NCBI RefSeq assembly: GCF_002127325.2
Contig: NC_035435.2
Location: forward strand, 120,275,127-120,339,126
DNA: 64,000 bases
Source of the DNA: Helianthus annuus
Taxonomy: Eukaryota; Streptophyta; Magnoliopsida; Asterales; Asteraceae
Reading direction: 5' to 3'
Shown here piece after piece: positions 34,568 through 46,075 of this stretch. The first letter of the stretch is position 1, and each line of letters begins with the position of its first letter. The notes below the pieces were generated by a model. The model was not told the origin of the DNA. It ran no database searches and was given only the letters and a program-made list of their open reading frames with translations. Position numbers and translations under genes: made by a program.

Positions 34568-36427
34568 TCTATATATACTTAAAAATTTAGTTATATAAAC
34601 TTTTTTACAACCTTCATTATGAGTCTCTTAAATACATTTGTGTCTTTCAAGGGCATAATTGTCCTTTTCATTAAGGAGGCATCCAATTAGTAAATTAGAA
34701 ATGATTACTATATTATAATACTTATTAAATTTCGAAACTGTTAAACTAATGGCCATAATTTCCAAATAAATACAATAAATATAGTCTTCAATGTAGAGAC
34801 TATGTAGAGACTTCGTGATAACAAAAAAGAATTCAAAGGTTTTGTAACTGACCGAATTTTCCCTATATTAATTAGCAAATTACTCTCCTCTCACATATTT
34901 ACTTTTCAATTTTCTCTCATCTCATTTGTCCATTTCTCAGTCTCATATGTTGTAAACTATTTTCAAAACTTAACACATTGTACAAGCAATCAAAGAAGAT
35001 GGTACAACCTCATTGAAAAACCAAAACCACCAGCACCACAGTTGATTAATTATGGTGAAAATAGGGTTGAAAAGGAGGAACAAAGATGAGAGAGCGACCC
35101 AAGGTAAGGGTTTTGCAGTGGTCAGCGGCGACGACAGGTTGGGTGGCAGCGGTTGACGAGAAGATCGATGATGGTGGAGAGAGGGGAAAAGAGTAGAGAG
35201 GAAGATGTGATGGGTTAGAGTTGGAGAGATGTTGTAAAGTTTATGGCAAGGGAAACGATGGTTGAAGGTGGGTTACAAACGGTTGGAGCGAAAGGTCTCC
35301 AACAAAAGACGAATAAATCTTCTTGCTTCAAAACCAGTTAAGGTTGTTGAGAGATTTGCAAATCCAAAAATTTTTGTCCCATAAATCATGGAACAAGAAC
35401 CGAGCTTTCCATTCTTTTACACCTTACCAGATCACCAATCCAAGTCAATTCAAGGACTGACTAGGATGAAACACCTACAGTTTTTGTCATATTTCTTTTT
35501 TTGGTCAGCCATATTTAATTATATGGTTTTTGAGACTTGAGAAAATGTAGAGAGATGAAGCACAGATAAAGTGTAGAAGAGGGTTGTAGAGTTTTTTAGG
35601 ATTTCATATATATTTTTCTTTTCCTCTCTTCCAATACATGTTTTTTACGTGAAAGACGGCAGTTAAAGAATTTCATGGTTTTCTAAACCACCTAATGGTT
35701 TTCTTCTTTAAATAAAATAATAATAATAATAATAATAATAATTAATTTAATGTTTTAAATATAGTTGTATTAGAAGTAAACTTATAAAATGCCTACATAA
35801 AATGTAATTATATAGTTGAAAAAACTCCCAGAGTTTTTATTATTGGATCTTCGAAATATTTGTTTATAACTCCTTTTTCCCAGAGTTTTATTATTGGATC
35901 TTCAAAATATTTGTTTTTAGCTCATTTTAACAACCATGAAAATAATTATATGTTTAAAAGAAAACGAGATCGAATAAAAACTAATTATACAATGAAAGCT
36001 TTTGTATTATAAGGTTATATTATTAATTGAAACACGCGATACCATTTCAATATAGTTATTTTTTATATAATAAATAGTTACGTTTTGGTTTAAAGTTGGC
36101 GAGTTAACACCTTACCACGCATATGCATGATTCAACATTTTTACGTTTGTTCTGTTTAAGTGCACAATGCTCACAATTGCATTAGTATAAATGCTCATCT
36201 TAGTGTGAACTTTCCCAACAATGCTTATATATAAATAAAGGCTTATAAGTTGCACGTCTCTAACCATTTTGACACATAAAACTCCCCAGTTCAAAATGAA
36301 TAAAAAAACAATCTTTTTAAGAGAAGCAAGAAAATGTCCTTTTTTTTTCTTTTTACTCAAATGGCGTGGAAAATAGTTGAAAGTAGATTAGTTAATTGTA
36401 GTAAAAAATAATCGGTGTCAAAGAAAC

Positions 36428-36667
36428 CTGAATGTTGTGCTTCACTCCGGTGATGCCAAACATAAAGGCGTCCAACTCGGAAGTGTATCCGGTTGATTCT
36501 AGCCGAAGCAGCGACATCGAGATAGAAGAGGAAGAAATTGAAACTAAGACGACGGATGGTGGTGGTGGAGAAGTTGTGGAGCGATACAAAAGTGCGGTGA
36601 CTGCGATGGCGATGGCGATGGTGGAAGATGACCCTTGTGGGGTGGAAGTACTGAATGTGAAACCCAT
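36428..36667 (-). CDS. Possible first exon of an unidentified gene inside the Helitron
   Basis: On the minus strand an ATG opens a frame of 80 residues: MGFTFSTSTPQGSSSTIAIA, a hydrophobic Ala/Ile/Val stretch, a Pro/Ser-rich stretch, then LDAFMFGITGVKHNIQ. It runs into a GTTTCT splice-donor-like site at 36427. A TATATA-type sequence lies about 35 bp upstream. The wording is protein-like, but no downstream exon was found and the protein was not recognised. It diverges from the RPA-like fragment. Confidence 0.3.
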
Positions 36668-36777
36668 CCTTATTATGTGTGCAGCTTAAGTTAATTAAGT
36701 CTATATATGGTTATTACCTAACATGTATCTGATTCCTTTTAGCTTAGTTGTATTAATTTGTAGCCATTCTCATGCAG

Positions 36778-37720
36778 GCTTATAACTGAAAAGAAATTAC
36801 AAACCTTGCACAGTTTCAGGCTAGAACTCGAGGTGTTTGACTCAACAGCCGAAGCTGTCGTTGTCTGCTTTGAAGACATCGCCCAATGCTTGACAAAGAC
36901 CACTGCTCATAGTATACTCACAGCAGAGTCTGGCCTGTCACGCGTCTACAACCTTTATTCCACTGACATACAGGATAAGTTCACTCCAGTGATGGTAAGG
37001 AACGCTGATGGAAGCATTTCAACACTGCCGAATTGTTTGCACTCTCTTATGGGCAGCACTCAGACCCTCCAGCTTGATTCGTGTACGTATTATGATCATG
37101 GCCATTTTGAATCCTTCAACTGCAAGAATGTCCTGCTAGATGGGGATGGTTGTAAGCCCTTTGGTTCTTCCACACCTCCATCGATCCCCGCTAAAGACAA
37201 GGGGGTGCTACCCATACCGAGACCAGTTAAGCGCGTTGAAGCGATCGTAAGGTATATACCAGCTTACACTTTATTCGTGCCCTGTTTAATAAACCATTTT
37301 AATTAAAGATGTGCTATTTACCTTTCTACTCGATCTGAAATGTTATTTACATACCTGGTATATGTTTACTCTATTTTAGAATTAGGAGGCTACAACAGTC
37401 GGAAACTTGAGTTCGTAAATATAAAAGTGCATTGTTCTACATTAAAAAAATAGGAATAATAAAACTTGGTAACGCATCACTTCGAATGTGTATAGACATA
37501 TAAGGGGAGAAGTTGGCTTTTGAAAAAAATAAACTTGGTGTCGTTATAAATGGAAAGGCAACAAAAAAACTTTCAACTATAATTGATTGATTTCCATAAA
37601 CAATGTAATTGTGCATATTTATTTTTGGATAACCGTCTACATAAATGTTTCGCGCTTTTCCTTCCCAGGCCTGCTTATGCAGATTCGGATTCAGAAGAAA
37701 CAGTTGACAGTGACCCATAG
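36778..37720 (+). pseudogene. RPA1-like single-stranded-DNA-binding protein fragment (OB-fold C)
   Basis: Two exons, 36778-37251 and 37669-37720, join in frame and end at TAG. The product contains FRLELEVFDSTAEAVVVCFE, then GSTQTLQLDSCTYYDHGHFESFNC. This is the pattern of the C-terminal OB-fold of plant replication protein A large-subunit-like proteins, with the YY-xx-G-FESF-C ending seen in Helitron-borne and dispersed RPA-like genes. The second exon adds an acidic tail (ADSDSEETVDSDP). Exon one follows a CATGCAG acceptor. No upstream exons encoding OB-folds A and B were found, and the CxxC zinc-ribbon motifs are not evident. A truncated gene, consistent with Helitron cargo. Confidence 0.65.
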
Positions 37721-38177
37721 GAAAGGTATACCGTCTGCACTTAGTGTTAGTAATGAAAACCCATACTACTTTTCGATGGATATATACGTAAACATAGTAT
37801 ACCATTTTTAATACTTTTCTTTTTGTTATTTCACTGCAGTCAGTTGGCTGGTGATGGGATTGGGGATGACGGTGGCATGCGTTAGCTAAAGTTTGGTCTA
37901 TGTGTTATCCAATAAGATAGGAAGGCGTGCGAGAGTTTATGCGTTTTTCTTTTTTCTGTTTCATGTTTTTTTTTCTTGGAAGACATATTTTTTCACTTCT
38001 TTTTGGCCGGCAAGTTTTGCCAAGGAAACAACTTATGGTCCATGGTTTAATAAAGTTTAAGCACGCCCCTTTGTAGGCGTATTGTCTTACATGTTATGCA
38101 CCGGCCGTGTAAAATGTCTTACCACGAACAAACAATAGCTATTATGCATGCCGTGCATCGCACAGGCTTTCTCCCTA

Positions 38178-38930
38178 TTTACTTAATAATCTACCATGTT
38201 TATCACGTATAACTTAAATATTCGTATTTTAATTATTCTTTTTGGAAAAAGCTCATTTATATTTCTAACACAACATCTTCATCTAACCTGTCGAGTTGGC
38301 CCCTAAAGTTTCACCATGTTTTAAAATAGCCCATTTTTCTAACTTGTTTTATACATTATCCTTCAAACCCTCATCTATGTTTTACTCATGGTTGTAAAAA
38401 TTTTGACTAGACACCAATTAATCCCTGATTAATCTCGATTAAAGAGAATGAAACGATATTAAAGAGAATGAAACGATATAATTTAAAAAAAATATTAATG
38501 TATGAAAAAGTTATAGTCGTTTGAAAATCAAGAAAGAAACTAGTTGAAAGAAAAAAAAGACCATCATATCATTCGCTCCTTAAATTAAACAAAACAAATA
38601 TGTATTCATGATTTTCTTGTACACTTCGTACAAAATTCAATCTCTTGTAAATGATCTCTTATCTACTTAATAATCTACCATGTTTATCACGTATAACTTA
38701 AATATTCGTATTTTAATTATTCTTTTTGGAAAAAGCTCATTTATATTTCTAACACATCATCTTCATCTAACCTGTCGAGTTGGCCCCTAAAGTTTCACCA
38801 TGTTTTAAAATAGCCCCTTTTTCTAACTTGTTTTATACATTATCCTTCAAACCCTCATCTATGTTTTACTCATGGTTGTAAAATTTTTTACTAGACACCG
38901 ATTAATGCCTGATTAATCTCGATTAATTTC
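38178..38930. repeat. 480-bp tandem duplication around the Helitron target
   Basis: 38178-38446 is repeated at 38662-38930. Between them, 38447-38661 repeats the end of the fold-back element (34357-34567). Without the Helitron, the order is two head-to-tail copies of a 480-bp unit, joined at the doubled word AAAGAGAATGAAACGAT. Confidence 0.9.
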
Positions 38931-39984
38931 CAATTAATTACAATTAACCCCGATTATATCCGATTAAGCCTCGGTTAATCCCGATTATTCGCTAGACCCC
39001 ACTCCACCGGCCGACTAGCAACTAGCGATTTCTACAACCATGGTTTTACTAATTAGTATACGTAATTTCTTCCGCCATTTAATCAACACATTTTATACGA
39101 GCAATTATACATGTTAATATAAAGTGTGGATAAACAGTAGTTTAAGAGTTTTTTTTCAATATTTCTAAATATTTATTTTTTATTGTTTTATTACTTTAAT
39201 TGATTTTAAACCTATATTTTTTCTAATATAACTTTTATGATACGATCAAAGTATCTGTTATCAAAAGAAAACATAAATATTAATGCATATCGATACTGAT
39301 ATTGTTCGGTTCAGTTTGATACAATATGTAGTGATACAGTGTCAGTTTAACGAAACCAAAAACAATATATAAATACTGGTATCGATACAGATGTTGTTCA
39401 ATCGGTTTCGATTTGGTTTGGTACGATACCAACACAATATCCATTTAAAAAAAAGATATATATCGCAATGTTAAAATAAAATAAATATAGAATACAAATA
39501 ATCGGACTGATATCAACTTAACAACATTGGTACTGATATCGATATTCGTTTTTATTGTTTTCGATGGATGTAGTGTTTTCCTTTCCGAGTATCGTAGCAA
39601 GTGCTGATATCGTAACAAACCGAACTGATATCGACTGAATTCCCGCCGCAAAGCGCAGGGGAATCACACTAGTTAAAATAATTAGGAAGGCAATTAAGTA
39701 TTAAAATAATATGATTAAATAGTAGGCACGTGCAAATGCATTGAAGTTTGGGGTTGAAAACATAATTAATGAATCATAAGATTTAGTTAATACTTTCGTT
39801 AAGAACAATAGAACATGCAAATCAGAAAAGGTGCAAAATTAAATCTTGTGTCAACTACCTCACTGACTGGTTGGTCTCTAAGATACTCTTAATAATACTA
39901 TATATACACAAAACATACTAGTTTATATTCAGAGCAGATTAAATAAATGGTCATCTTAGCCCTTTGATAATAGTTGTGATTATA
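38931..39984. other. Intergenic DNA ending in an isolated Helitron 3' terminus
   Basis: GATACGATACC / TGATATCGATA-type words fill 39230-39640. At 39644-39672 the sequence TTCCCGCCGC-AAA-GCGCAGGGGAA then TCACACTAG/T is a typical Helitron hairpin and CTAG end. Its 5' partner was not found. Confidence 0.6.
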
Positions 39985-39993
39985 TATTATTAA

Positions 39994-41220
39994 GAGTAAA
40001 CTGCCATTTTGTTCCCTGTGGTTTGGGCACTTTTGCCATTTTAGTCCAAATCTCAAATTTTTTACATCTGAGTCCCTGTGGTTTGCATTTTGTTGCCATT
40101 TTAGTCCAAAACTCAAAATATCTCATTTTTTGCTGTTTTAAGGTCCTTTTTTGTCTTTATCTGCAAAGGTAGTTTGATCCATTTTTAATTTTCATTAAAT
40201 CAATTTCTTTTATTAAAAAACCCCAAATATACACCCCTCTCTACCTTTCTCTCTCATTCCTGCTGTACACCACCACCACCACCACCAGACCACTTCCACC
40301 ACCAAACCAATTCCTTAACTCTCTCTACAAACTCTCTCTCATATATACAGATCCACCGCCGAAAACCCACCATGAAAAACCCTCAAATCCACCACCGTAA
40401 CCACCCAAAATCCCCAAATATTCACTAGAAACAAAAACTCAAAATCCCCAAATATTCACTAGAAACTTCATAAAACACCCAAAATCCCCAAATACTCACA
40501 TTTTCACTTACCAGAAGTGGATGAACCCTAGCTTTCTTGTGGTTGCTAAATCTACTGCCGGAAGTGGATGAACCGTTGTTGGAGTTGTCGAGATTGATCA
40601 CCGGAGTGCTTGAATGATGTAGAGAGATGGGGGCAGTGGTGGTAGGTGGGGGCGGTGCCATCGAGCTCATCATCTGCAGGTCGCCGGCTCCACCGAGGGG
40701 AGGGAGAGAAGTGAGAGAGAGAGAGGCCGAGGGGAGGGAGAACAGTGACCAGAATAACAAGGATCGGAGGAGGGGGGCTGTCGTGGGTATTTGTTGTCGG
40801 GTTTACAGCCGGAACCGGCTGTTTTCCGGTGACCAATGAAGAGAGGGAAGAGCAGAGGGTTGTGGTGTGGTGGTTCGTCGGAGGTGTGGCGCCGGAGATC
40901 CTCGACGGCGAGTCCGGTCGCCGGATCTGAATCTGAGAGAGAACATGGTCTTTATGTGTTGCTGGACTTGAGAAATGTGTGTTAGGGTTTTTCTATCTAG
41001 TGACATTAAATAGAAAAAAGATTTAAAAAAAATGACCAAAATGCCCCTGCACTAAAGGACAAAATGATCAGTTTTCAACAGTCAAAATAGAGGGTTTTTG
41101 GATTTTGGACTAAAATGGCAACAAAATGCAAACCATAGGGACCCAGATGTAAAAAGTTTGAGATTTTGACTAAAATGGCAAAAGTGCCCAAACCACAGAG
41201 ACCAAAATGGCAGATTACTC
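39994..41220. mobile_element. MULE-like element, 1227 bp, with gene-like interior
   Basis: The inverted repeats of about 170 bp start GAGTAAACTGCCATTTTG and end CAAAATGGCAGATTACTC. The flanking 9-bp duplication TATTATTAA is perfect (39985-39993 and 41221-41229). The interior (40200-40960) is compositionally unlike the ends. It contains a CT-rich, 5'UTR-like region with CACCACCACCACC, and a minus-strand frame with MAPPPPTTTAPISLHHSSTP and a basic SNHKKARVHPLL end at a splice-donor-like border. It has no transposase. Candidate Pack-MULE. Confidence 0.85.
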
Positions 41221-41229
41221 TATTATTAA

Positions 41230-42216
41230 CTAGGTTAGTTCCCCGTGTGTTACACGGGTTGAACAATCTAAACTATATAATAAATATTTCTTGTAAATGC
41301 AAACCAAACATGGAGACGTTTATATATGCCAAATTGACATAAATGAGTTAATATAAAGATGATGTATGTTACTATTATAAAATTCATCAAAGAAACATGT
41401 AATCTTTGAAAATGATACAAAAATAAATATATTATATTATATAATACTTATTATTGTATTTACGTATTACATTATATTAATGAGAAATAAAAAGTTACAA
41501 TTATAATTCGTACATTACCGAAAATAATTTGAATCCAAAAAATATTTACATAATTATTAGATTTTTAGCTTGATTTTAGCGAAGTATTGCAACATTTTGT
41601 TATATATATATATATATTTAAAGTTAGATAGTAATAAATTATGAAAATAATATGTTGAGTAAAGTATATGGATGATCCCTGTGATTTATCAAAATTTTGA
41701 ATTTAATCTCTAATTTTTCAAAAATAAACGAACACTATAGGTGGTTAGTAATAACAATCAAGTTATATATTTAGATATAATAATATGACAAACAAATTAA
41801 GACCTAAGTACGAACAATCAAGTTATATATTTAATTTAATAATAATAATATGACAACAAATATTGAACCTAACTATGTATAAATTTCTTAAAATAGACTA
41901 ATAGACAATAATTAAAATCCCCATAATAAATAAATAAGATATTTGAGTGTGTTCCCTTTTCGTCAAACGAATTTTAAAATTTATGGTTAGATAATTTATT
42001 AAAAAATATGTTTCATTTTTTTCTAGAAGAGATTAAATTAAAATTAAACTAAATAATAATCATCTATAAGAGATTAAACTAAATAATATTTAATAGGAGG
42101 GTTATCTATAATTAATTAGAAGAGATTAATTAAACTAAATAGTAATTATCCATAAGATATGGCCTAATATGATGACAAGTGTCCCAAAATTGATTTCTTT
42201 TATTATATAGTATAGA
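41230..42216 (-). mobile_element. Non-autonomous Helitron, 987 bp
   Basis: On the minus strand it starts A/TCTATACTATATAATAAAAG and ends with the hairpin CCCGTGTAACACACGGG followed by GAACTAACCTAG/T. Both ends and the A/T target are canonical. The interior is AT-rich and non-coding. Its left border abuts the target duplication of the MULE-like element. Confidence 0.9.
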
Positions 42217-42507
42217 TATAGATTATACATGTTGATTGCACACCATAAATACAAAAAGGGAAAACAAGAACAATGAAACTTCAATTAAATCTTCAAACAA
42301 AGGGAAAATTAGGAACATCTAACCATAATCCCCCTCTTTATTGACGATTAACTCGACCAAACAAACATGAAAAAAAAAAACAAATATTTCGCTCAACAGC
42401 TTATGGCTTCAACGCAAGAATTGAATTTGCCTAGAAATCACACCAAGAAATTGAAACATGTTTAAAAGGTTTTCTAACATTGTACTATGAAAAACTCTCG
42501 TCTTTTA
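42217..42507. other. RhoGDI 3' side
   Basis: 3'UTR and short spacer to the Helitron; no other feature was seen. Confidence 0.5.
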
Positions 42508-44651
42508 TCACTCAGCAGTGGCCCAATCCTTTCGGATATCGAAAGAATAGTTGATCTCCAAGTAGCACTTGTTGTCATCATCAACAAACTGCAAAAACAA
42601 CATAAAATGAAATTAGAGAACCGGTTGACTTTTAAGGTCAAAAAGACTCATGTGTTTGACATCAAAAAACAAAAGGCGTTACAAATGACAGAGTATGATT
42701 ATAGAATTATATGATAATGTTTAAAATAGAGTAACATAGATCATATCAAGGATTAGGTAAAAGGAAAGAAAGAAAAATAATTTGATTTTAAAAAGTCTTT
42801 GGTTTGACTTCAAAAGTCAAAATGCATGCAAACTATTAAATTTGAGTTGGAAATTTAACTTTACCCTGCTTTTAGCGGAGTACGAGCCTCTCGCGAAGTA
42901 GCCAGAAGGGGTGGTCTCTTCAGGCGTCAAATAGGTGTACGGTTCAAGCTGTGGACTAAATGTTCCAAGCATCTCCTTTATGTTATACACTGCAAACATA
43001 ATGTATTTAAAAAAATGTCACGAATGCATCCAAATGCGTGAAACTGGACATGACCTGACCCGTTGACTTACCTCTGACACCGGTTTTCCAGACATTGTTG
43101 GTGTATTTGAGGCCTGCAACAATGTTATGGCTGACTTGAAAGGAGAACTTGAGGTTGTAATGACAACCTTCTTTTAGAGTAAACCAACGGCCTTCGGGTT
43201 TGCCACTTTCGGGTATGGGAAGAATGATATCAGATCGTCCCGGAGAGACTATTGAAAGGCTAAGAATCTTCACATCTGGTTCCAATGATTCTGAAAAAGA
43301 AAAAAGAGCATAATATCTTGGTGAACTTTATTGATTAAAAAATAGATAAACATAACAAAGACTTTAGGCCACCAGAGATTAGATGTGCACAACCAAACCG
43401 GATCAGTCCGAAAGTCAACCGATCTGCCAGTTCGAAACCAGTTTGAGAACATATCCGTTGAAAATGGTTTCAAATTGAACCGGATTATTTTACTTTAACA
43501 AGCGATTTCTAATCTAAACCGGTTTGGATAGATCAGGTCTTGACCTTATTTGACTCGATCCGAACATGGGTTTGAGTGGCGGATCCAGAGGGAGGGGTTC
43601 CTTTTGGTAGATTTTATTTCTCACTAATTTTCCAACTCATACTAGGGATGAGCTCGGTACCGGAACCGAAAATACTGGTACCGAAAATCCCCAAAAGTAG
43701 GTACCGGTACGGTACCGATATTTGAGTCTCATACAAGGTTTATGCTATTTTTTTTTTTCATTTTTTCCAAACCGAGGGGGTTCTGGGAATCCCAAAAACC
43801 CCTGGACCGCCCGTTTTGAAACCGGCCCCGGTTGACCCATAAACGGGTTTTGTGCACCTCTACCAGAGATTATAGCCCAAGGGGGGAAACACCAAAGCCT
43901 CAACAAAACAACTTAGCTATGGGCTAACGAAGCTACAAAATACTAACAGGCCCATAGAAGTAGCAAGAGCCCAACAAAGGCTAACAAAATCAATAGCCCT
44001 ATAAGGCCCATTTCAACTCCCTAACTAAAGAAATCTAAATGTACACCAACATCATTTAATTTCCAACATGTCAGTCTCTTTATTTTCAAAAAAAAAAAAA
44101 AAAAAGAAGAAGAAACTATATATGTTTTTTAACATTATTCTTGGCAGCATTCATTGATCAAATTCCATTAAAATGCATGCCTGTACATGCATTTATATTT
44201 AGCACATTCCAGTACATGAATTACACCATTTGACACATTCAAACAATTAAAACAAATTCCAAAATATTAAAAAAATACCTCCAACATTATTGATATCAAC
44301 ATTGCCAAGAAGTTGTTCCTTCCATTTTCTCAAGCTCTCATCATCCTAAACACATCTCAAACAACAACAACCAGAATCTTTAAAAACCAATCATGAACCA
44401 ACAATTGAGTCTCAAACTCAAATTAAAAAAAAAAAAAAAAAAAAAAACCTTATCACCTTATCTTTCTCAAACTGTTCCTTGAGTGTACATTGAGGACCCA
44501 ACTCAATCTTATTACCTTCGCCATCTTCACCATCATCATCATACAAAGAAGACTCACTTTCAACCCTCTTCATACTACCCTGATTTTCTCTCTCATCACC
44601 ACTCTCTTCAAACCCACTTTTCTCACCTTCATTCTTGTCTTCACCTCCCAT
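42508..44651 (-). CDS. Rho GDP-dissociation inhibitor (RhoGDI), complete
   Basis: Five exons (44457-44651, 44279-44345, 43072-43290, 42865-42989, 42508-42588) join in frame to 228 residues, MGGEDKNEGEKSGFEE to DIRKDWATAE. The acidic N-terminus (1-65) is variable in the family. The core has DDESLRKWKEQLLG, SPGRSDIILPIPE, WFTLKEGCHYNLKF, LKYTNNVWKTGV, LGTFSPQLEPYTY, PEETTPSGYFARGSYSAKSR and CYLEINYSFDIRKDW. These are the RhoGDI regulatory arm and the immunoglobulin-like prenyl-binding domain. RhoGDI extracts ROP/RAC GTPases from membranes and holds them GDP-bound in the cytosol; the Arabidopsis member SCN1 restricts root-hair initiation sites. Length is close to SCN1. The ATG at 44651 is the first in frame after the leader. 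The 988-bp third-largest-exon-flanking intron (43291-44278) holds transposon scraps. No defects were seen. Confidence 0.95.
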
Positions 44652-45173
44652 TTTCTGGAACCAAGAAACAGCTCCAACATCAAACACACTAATCAATCAA
44701 CTCTTACCCACATCCAAGATTTGATCTTTTTCACTAAAAATCAAATCTTTGTCAACACCCACTTGGTAATTTTCAAGATTAAGGTCAAGAATGGTGGAAA
44801 TTTGGAGAATAGGCAAAAGGGTTTGTTGTTTTGGGAATCTTGAAAGGTGGGGTTGGTTTGTTGGGAGTTCAAGCAAATGGCAAGAAATGTGATGGGAAAA
44901 GAACAAGAAAGGAAGTTAATTTGATTTGTGGGGTTTAAATTTGGAGTCTTTTTGTTGAAATATTGGAGGGTTTGAATGGAGGAGAGAAAAGAAGGGTGTG
45001 ATTGGGGTGATCCGAATTGCTTGTGTTGACAGGAAGAGAGAGAGAGAAGATGAAGGTCGCTCAACGGCAAAGGGTGTTTGTTTTGAATTGTGATTTACAC
45101 CAATTTGGTGCAAAGCAAATGTACCCTTTTTTCTCTCTGTGTTTTCCTTATTAGTTTTCTTATTTAATATATA
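44652..45173 (-). promoter_or_regulatory. RhoGDI leader and core promoter
   Basis: About 480 nt of CT-rich (minus strand) leader precedes the ATG. A TATATATTAAAT sequence lies at about 45163-45173 on the minus strand. The Helitron terminus CTAG starts at 45174, so everything further upstream is transposon DNA. The leader contains several short upstream frames. A splice acceptor-like ATTAG near 44683 suggests a possible 5'UTR intron. Confidence 0.5.
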
Positions 45174-45184
45174 CTAGGTTATAA

Positions 45185-45531
45185 CACTATCTTTAGTGGT
45201 TTAGCCAAATAATGCCCCCACTAACGGGCATTATTCGATACGTGACAGTTCAGTCAGTATAAGATGTTATTACAAAAGTGGCGTAGTGAGAATAATGCCC
45301 AAATAATGACCCTTTCAATCATTAAACAAAAAAAAAAAAACAAAACAAAAACAAACTAGTTTCTCATTGGTGGGTCAAACCCAGTCAACCATTCCACAAA
45401 CCATTTTAGGCGTTTTATATATAACGCCAATACAATTTTTTTTTCAAAAATAACCCCCCAAAACGCCCTATGTAATGGAGGGGGCGTTTTTTTGAAAATA
45501 ATGCCCCAATAATGCCCCACTACGGGTGGTC
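45185..45531. mobile_element. Tourist-type MITE nested in the Helitron 3' end
   Basis: 347 bp from CACTATCTTTAGTGG to ACTACGGGTGGTC, flanked by TAA on both sides (45182-45184 and 45532-45534). The ends are imperfect inverted repeats around TAGTGG and AATAATGCCCC. Removing it restores a normal Helitron end. Confidence 0.8.
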
Positions 45532-45534
45532 TAA

Positions 45535-46075
45535 CCCCGTGAATTACACGAGGTTGAATAAAAAAAATTTATATACTAAATAATAAAATAATAAATCTTT
45601 AAAACCTCATTTATTGTACGGGTTGAATAAATATAATTTTATATATTAAATAACAAAAAGTTATATCTACAAGAACCATATTGTACGGGTTAAATAAATG
45701 TAATTTTATATACCAAATAAAAAAATTATATCTTTAAAACCACGTGTATTACACGGGTTGAATAAATGTAAATATTGTTTACCAAATAATAAAATAATAC
45801 GTCTTTTAAAAAACCTCATTTATTACACGGGTTGAATAAATGTAATTTTATATACCAAACAATAAAAAATTACATCTTTAAAAATATGCGCATTACACGG
45901 TTTGAATAAATGTAATTTTCTGTACTAAATTATAAAAAATATATATCTTTAAAAAACCTCGTGTGTTGTACGAATTGAATAAATCTAATTTTATATATCA
46001 AATAATAAAAAGTTATATCTTAAAAAACCTCATGTGTTACATGGGTCGAGTAAATGTAATTGTGTATAGTGAAAA
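45535..46075. repeat. 62-bp tandem array derived from the Helitron 3' end
   Basis: About eight diverged units each contain ATTACACGGGTTGAATAAAT and ATTTTATATACCAAATAATA. The first unit includes the Helitron terminal hairpin itself, so the array looks like repeated copying of the terminal segment. Confidence 0.85.

Larger units (their letters stand above)
34568..38177 (+). mobile_element. Helitron carrying RPA-like gene fragment, empty site preserved nearby
   Basis: The 5' end reads A/TCTATATATACTTAAAA, a standard plant Helitron start. The 3' end has the hairpin GCCGTGC-ATC-GCACAGGC about 10 nt before ...TCTCCCTA/T. The flanks are A and T, as Helitrons require. A 480-bp tandem duplicate of the flanking DNA (38447-38930) contains the joined site CTCTTA/TCTACTTAAT without the element, which fixes both borders. 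The expected CTRR 3' end reads CTA followed by the target T, so the last base may be altered. Cargo: RPA-like exons on the + strand, one ORF on the - strand, a (TAA)n run at 35719-35745 and a 52-bp tandem duplication at 35825-35925. Confidence 0.85.

Noticed and set aside
36112..36360. 82-codon minus-strand frame as a second exon of the 36428 ORF
   Set aside because: No suitable splice acceptor and a low-complexity Lys-rich start; not protein-like.
44652..44696. N-terminal extension of RhoGDI (ISVFDVGAVSWFQK before MGGED)
   Set aside because: The extension has no ATG in frame; it would need an unproven upstream exon, so the ATG at 44651 was used.
44697..45113. Minus-strand open frames of 65-110 codons upstream of RhoGDI
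   Set aside because: They overlap in different frames within a CT-rich leader, with Ser/Leu/Phe-rich composition from base bias; treated as 5'UTR.
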